This document shows, one piece after another, positions 61,571-64,000 of a DNA stretch of 64,000 nt. The DNA is from Phylloscopus collybita (lineage: Eukaryota > Chordata > Aves > Passeriformes > Phylloscopidae). Location of the stretch: the NCBI GenBank assembly GCA_027886175.1, contig JAJNNQ010000004.1, positions 16,039,501-16,103,500 on the forward strand, in the 5' to 3' direction. The position numbers and the translations under genes were made by a program. Under the pieces are notes generated by a model, which saw only the letters and a list, made by a program, of their open reading frames with translations, had not been told where the DNA came from and did no database searches. Positions within the stretch are counted from its first letter, which is position 1, and each line of letters opens with the position of its first letter.

Positions 61571-64000
61571 TTTTGTTTCATTATAAACAGTACTATTGTT
61601 GCTGAAAGCCAGATCATCTCAGCAGCCCTTTTTCCTACAGGTCTGTGCCTTCATATTCCAAGCTCAAACACCACTTTTTTGACTGTCATTTCTTTCACAT
61701 CTTCTCTTTTCATGCATACAGTGTGGAAAACCATTTGCACACACTTCCCTACAAAACCTCCTCACTCTGAGGTATTCCTCAGCTTGAATACTCTAGCTGA
61801 AAAAAACCTTTTCCAACCTAACTGCTAGCACACCTAAAGGCACAAAGGTGGTTTTGTCAGGTTCACCTGTAAACAAAAGCTTAGGGTATTTTTGATGTCT
61901 GCAAGACATTCCAATGCAGCAGCACAAAACAACAACTTTATAGCTCGTGCTGTTTTGCATAATTAACCAATTTGCCAATTTGAGCTTCTCCTCCCCATCC
62001 TTATATTGTAATCCCAGAGAAAGCCAGTAATAAACTAACAGCTGTTCCATACTGCAATGTAGAACAAACTGTAGCCAAGCACTCTAACCACACTATTTAG
62101 TACAAGCAAGCTTCTGGCATTATGAGCGCCTTACGTAGGAATTTCAACCTTTCAAGAAATGTAACCTTATCATGCAATGTGTCATTACATACAAAGACTG
62201 TATCATACCGAGAACAAATTTCCTTATTTAAATGCTAAAAATATAATGCATTTTAAAAATAAGGTCCCAATTTAATGATAAATAAATAACTAAATGAGGG
62301 TACATAAAAGTTGTAACACGTGAAAAGAGTGTATTAGCTGTTTAGTAACTTTTCACAATTACAAGCTACTGAGATGATGCTGGGACCTAACAAAAGCTTG
62401 AAATGTCAGCCATTACAGGGACCGGACAAAAAGCTTGATACGAGCTGTTGCAATCTGTATCATCCCTAAGGATGATCAATTTAGTCCATATACTAGATCT
62501 GTAATTATTTGAACATAGCAATCTAGCAGGGCACCTATTATTTTAGGACGGGGAGCAGACTGTAAAAACACTGCTTGTTCTACACAAAAGTTGCACATTA
62601 TCCTAATGAAGAGTATTCTGATATGAAACAACATATGTCCAGAAATCCAAGCAGACTAGCTTGGATTGGTCCTCCTCTAATATGACCTTGATTTATCTAG
62701 CACATTAGTTATTTGCATCAGTCTGGCTACTTTATAAATGTGCATCCAGCAAAACAGATGCATAGGCACATCCCAAATCCCTGGTGTTCAGACCCTTCAA
62801 AACTCTCTACACAGTCAGCTGTAGAAAAGCAGTATATCCTAGAACTGTGCAGATTCAGGTGGAGAATTACACTAATCAAACCTGTGCAGATTGCACCATC
62901 AAACTAGCATATATTTTTGCACTTTAAAAGTGGATGGCAATAGAATTGAACATAACTAAACACAGAAGTGTATGTTTAGTAACAAATGTGAAGTATATGA
63001 ACCACTGATATGATACACAATCCTTTTTATGTACTGTCCAGGCCTAGCAGGAAAGGTGATGAGCTCTTTACCTAGGTATGGGGAGGTACTTTCATTCAGT
63101 ATCAAAATAGGATAGATTATTTAATGTTTAATCCTGTATTAGACTTAAATATCACATAAATTGTGCAACTTGTTTGCCCAGTTCCCACCACTGTTACCTC
63201 ACTCATATGAACAGTTACATTTCCTTCCAGTTTGCTAGAGTTTATGCTTATAGATAATGGGGTAACACACTGACCTCATTAATGCTGTTATTGAAAGCTC
63301 ACTGCCAGTTTTTGTAGGTACTTGAAGACAAATTTAGCATGGGCAATTATGGTTTCTGTACATTACTCCCTTGCTAGCTTGGTTTACTCCCTTTCAGCTA
63401 AATACAGTCTCTGCGTCACAATACTCTTCCTTCTAATGAAAAATCCTAACAAGAGTATACATCACTCATTCTTAATAAAGCATAACTATCTCCATGTAAT
63501 ATGTGGTTCAGCCTGATGCATGCATACAATTAAAATAGAGCCATATTAAGGAAGGTAGCACGGTGACCATGGGGGGAAAATCCAATGTAAATACCAAGTC
63601 AGTACAACCAAGAAGGTAACTTGGAAGGGAAGGTGTTTCTTGCTGCTTCAAGAGCTACATTCCTGGAGAAAAATAGCAAGCTGCTGCTCTTTCAGGATCA
63701 GGTATACACTTAGAAGTCTCTCTGCATGGATGATATTGATTTGGAGGCTTTCCTTATGTAATGGCCAACTGTAATATTATAACTAGACTGAGCAGCATAC
63801 ATGCCGGATTCCTTTTCAACTCAGCCAGCATGCAGCCCTTCACCTATAACTAGAATATTATGTATCTTTGACAATGACCTTTCGCTGTGAGATTTGTCCT
63901 TTCAGGCTAAACAGCATTCTCTGCTTAAACATATTTAGTCTTCTTTAGAAGTATACAATAATCTCAGTAGGCACCAGCATTTTCACTAGTTCTCTAAAAA
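61571..64000. other. Unique sequence, nothing identified
   Basis: AT-rich DNA to the window end. No gene, RNA gene or repeat was recognised; reading frames are at most about 101 codons without known motifs. Confidence 0.55.

Noticed and set aside
1..64000. tRNA, rRNA, snRNA or known microRNA genes, and mitochondrial insertions
   Set aside because: None of the familiar core sequences was seen on reading; a covariance-model search would be needed to exclude weak cases.

Overview
The window looks like non-coding nuclear DNA from a bird. It is AT-rich, and it holds no open reading frame that I can recognise as a host gene. The interspersed repeats are almost all fragments of CR1-type LINEs, several of them 3'-end pieces opening with the avian CR1 terminus (read in reverse as 'cataGAATCA...TTGGAAGGG'). 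There are also solo LTRs of an endogenous retrovirus family whose ends read TGTCCTGGG...ACCAAGACA. CR1 dominance, no SINEs, few repeats overall and LTR sequences of this kind fit a bird. A songbird is my guess, and that part is inference. The window is either a large intron or an intergenic stretch; the sequence alone does not decide which.

Layout. 1-19,983 is mostly unique sequence. It carries a 335-bp pyrimidine-only satellite-like tract (624-958), a 26-T run, a 40-bp alternating purine-pyrimidine stretch (1929-1968), a consensus CRE (4131-4138), a near-perfect 57-nt foldback (8133-8189) and a short G-quadruplex motif (9318-9337). 19,984-29,044 is the repeat-rich part: CR1 pieces at about 19,984, 21,296 and 26,394, a probable solo LTR at 21,515-22,268, and two solo LTRs of one family in opposite orientation (24,527-25,305 minus, 28,334-29,039 plus), each bounded by a 5-bp target duplication. 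The minus copy contains six nearly identical 22-bp repeats and a C-rich tract where the plus copy has a CCAAT/TATA promoter. 29,045-64,000 is again mostly unique, with an ancient CR1 tail (31,350), a CR1 3' end (36,831), the longest CR1 piece (46,007-46,692, with a readable reverse-transcriptase C-terminal remnant), an ancient CR1 with another ORF2 remnant (60,930-61,570), and simple repeats, A-rich runs and small hairpins.

What works together. No operon, pathway or host gene is visible. Only the two sister LTRs form a functional story: they share their outer ends and R-U5-like half but differ in the promoter half, so they look like two subfamilies of one element with exchanged or remodelled U3 regions. 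Most long reading frames are by-products of tandem repeats whose unit is not a multiple of three, or fit chance. A few short segments have good splice signals on both sides; they are listed as weak hypotheses, not as genes.
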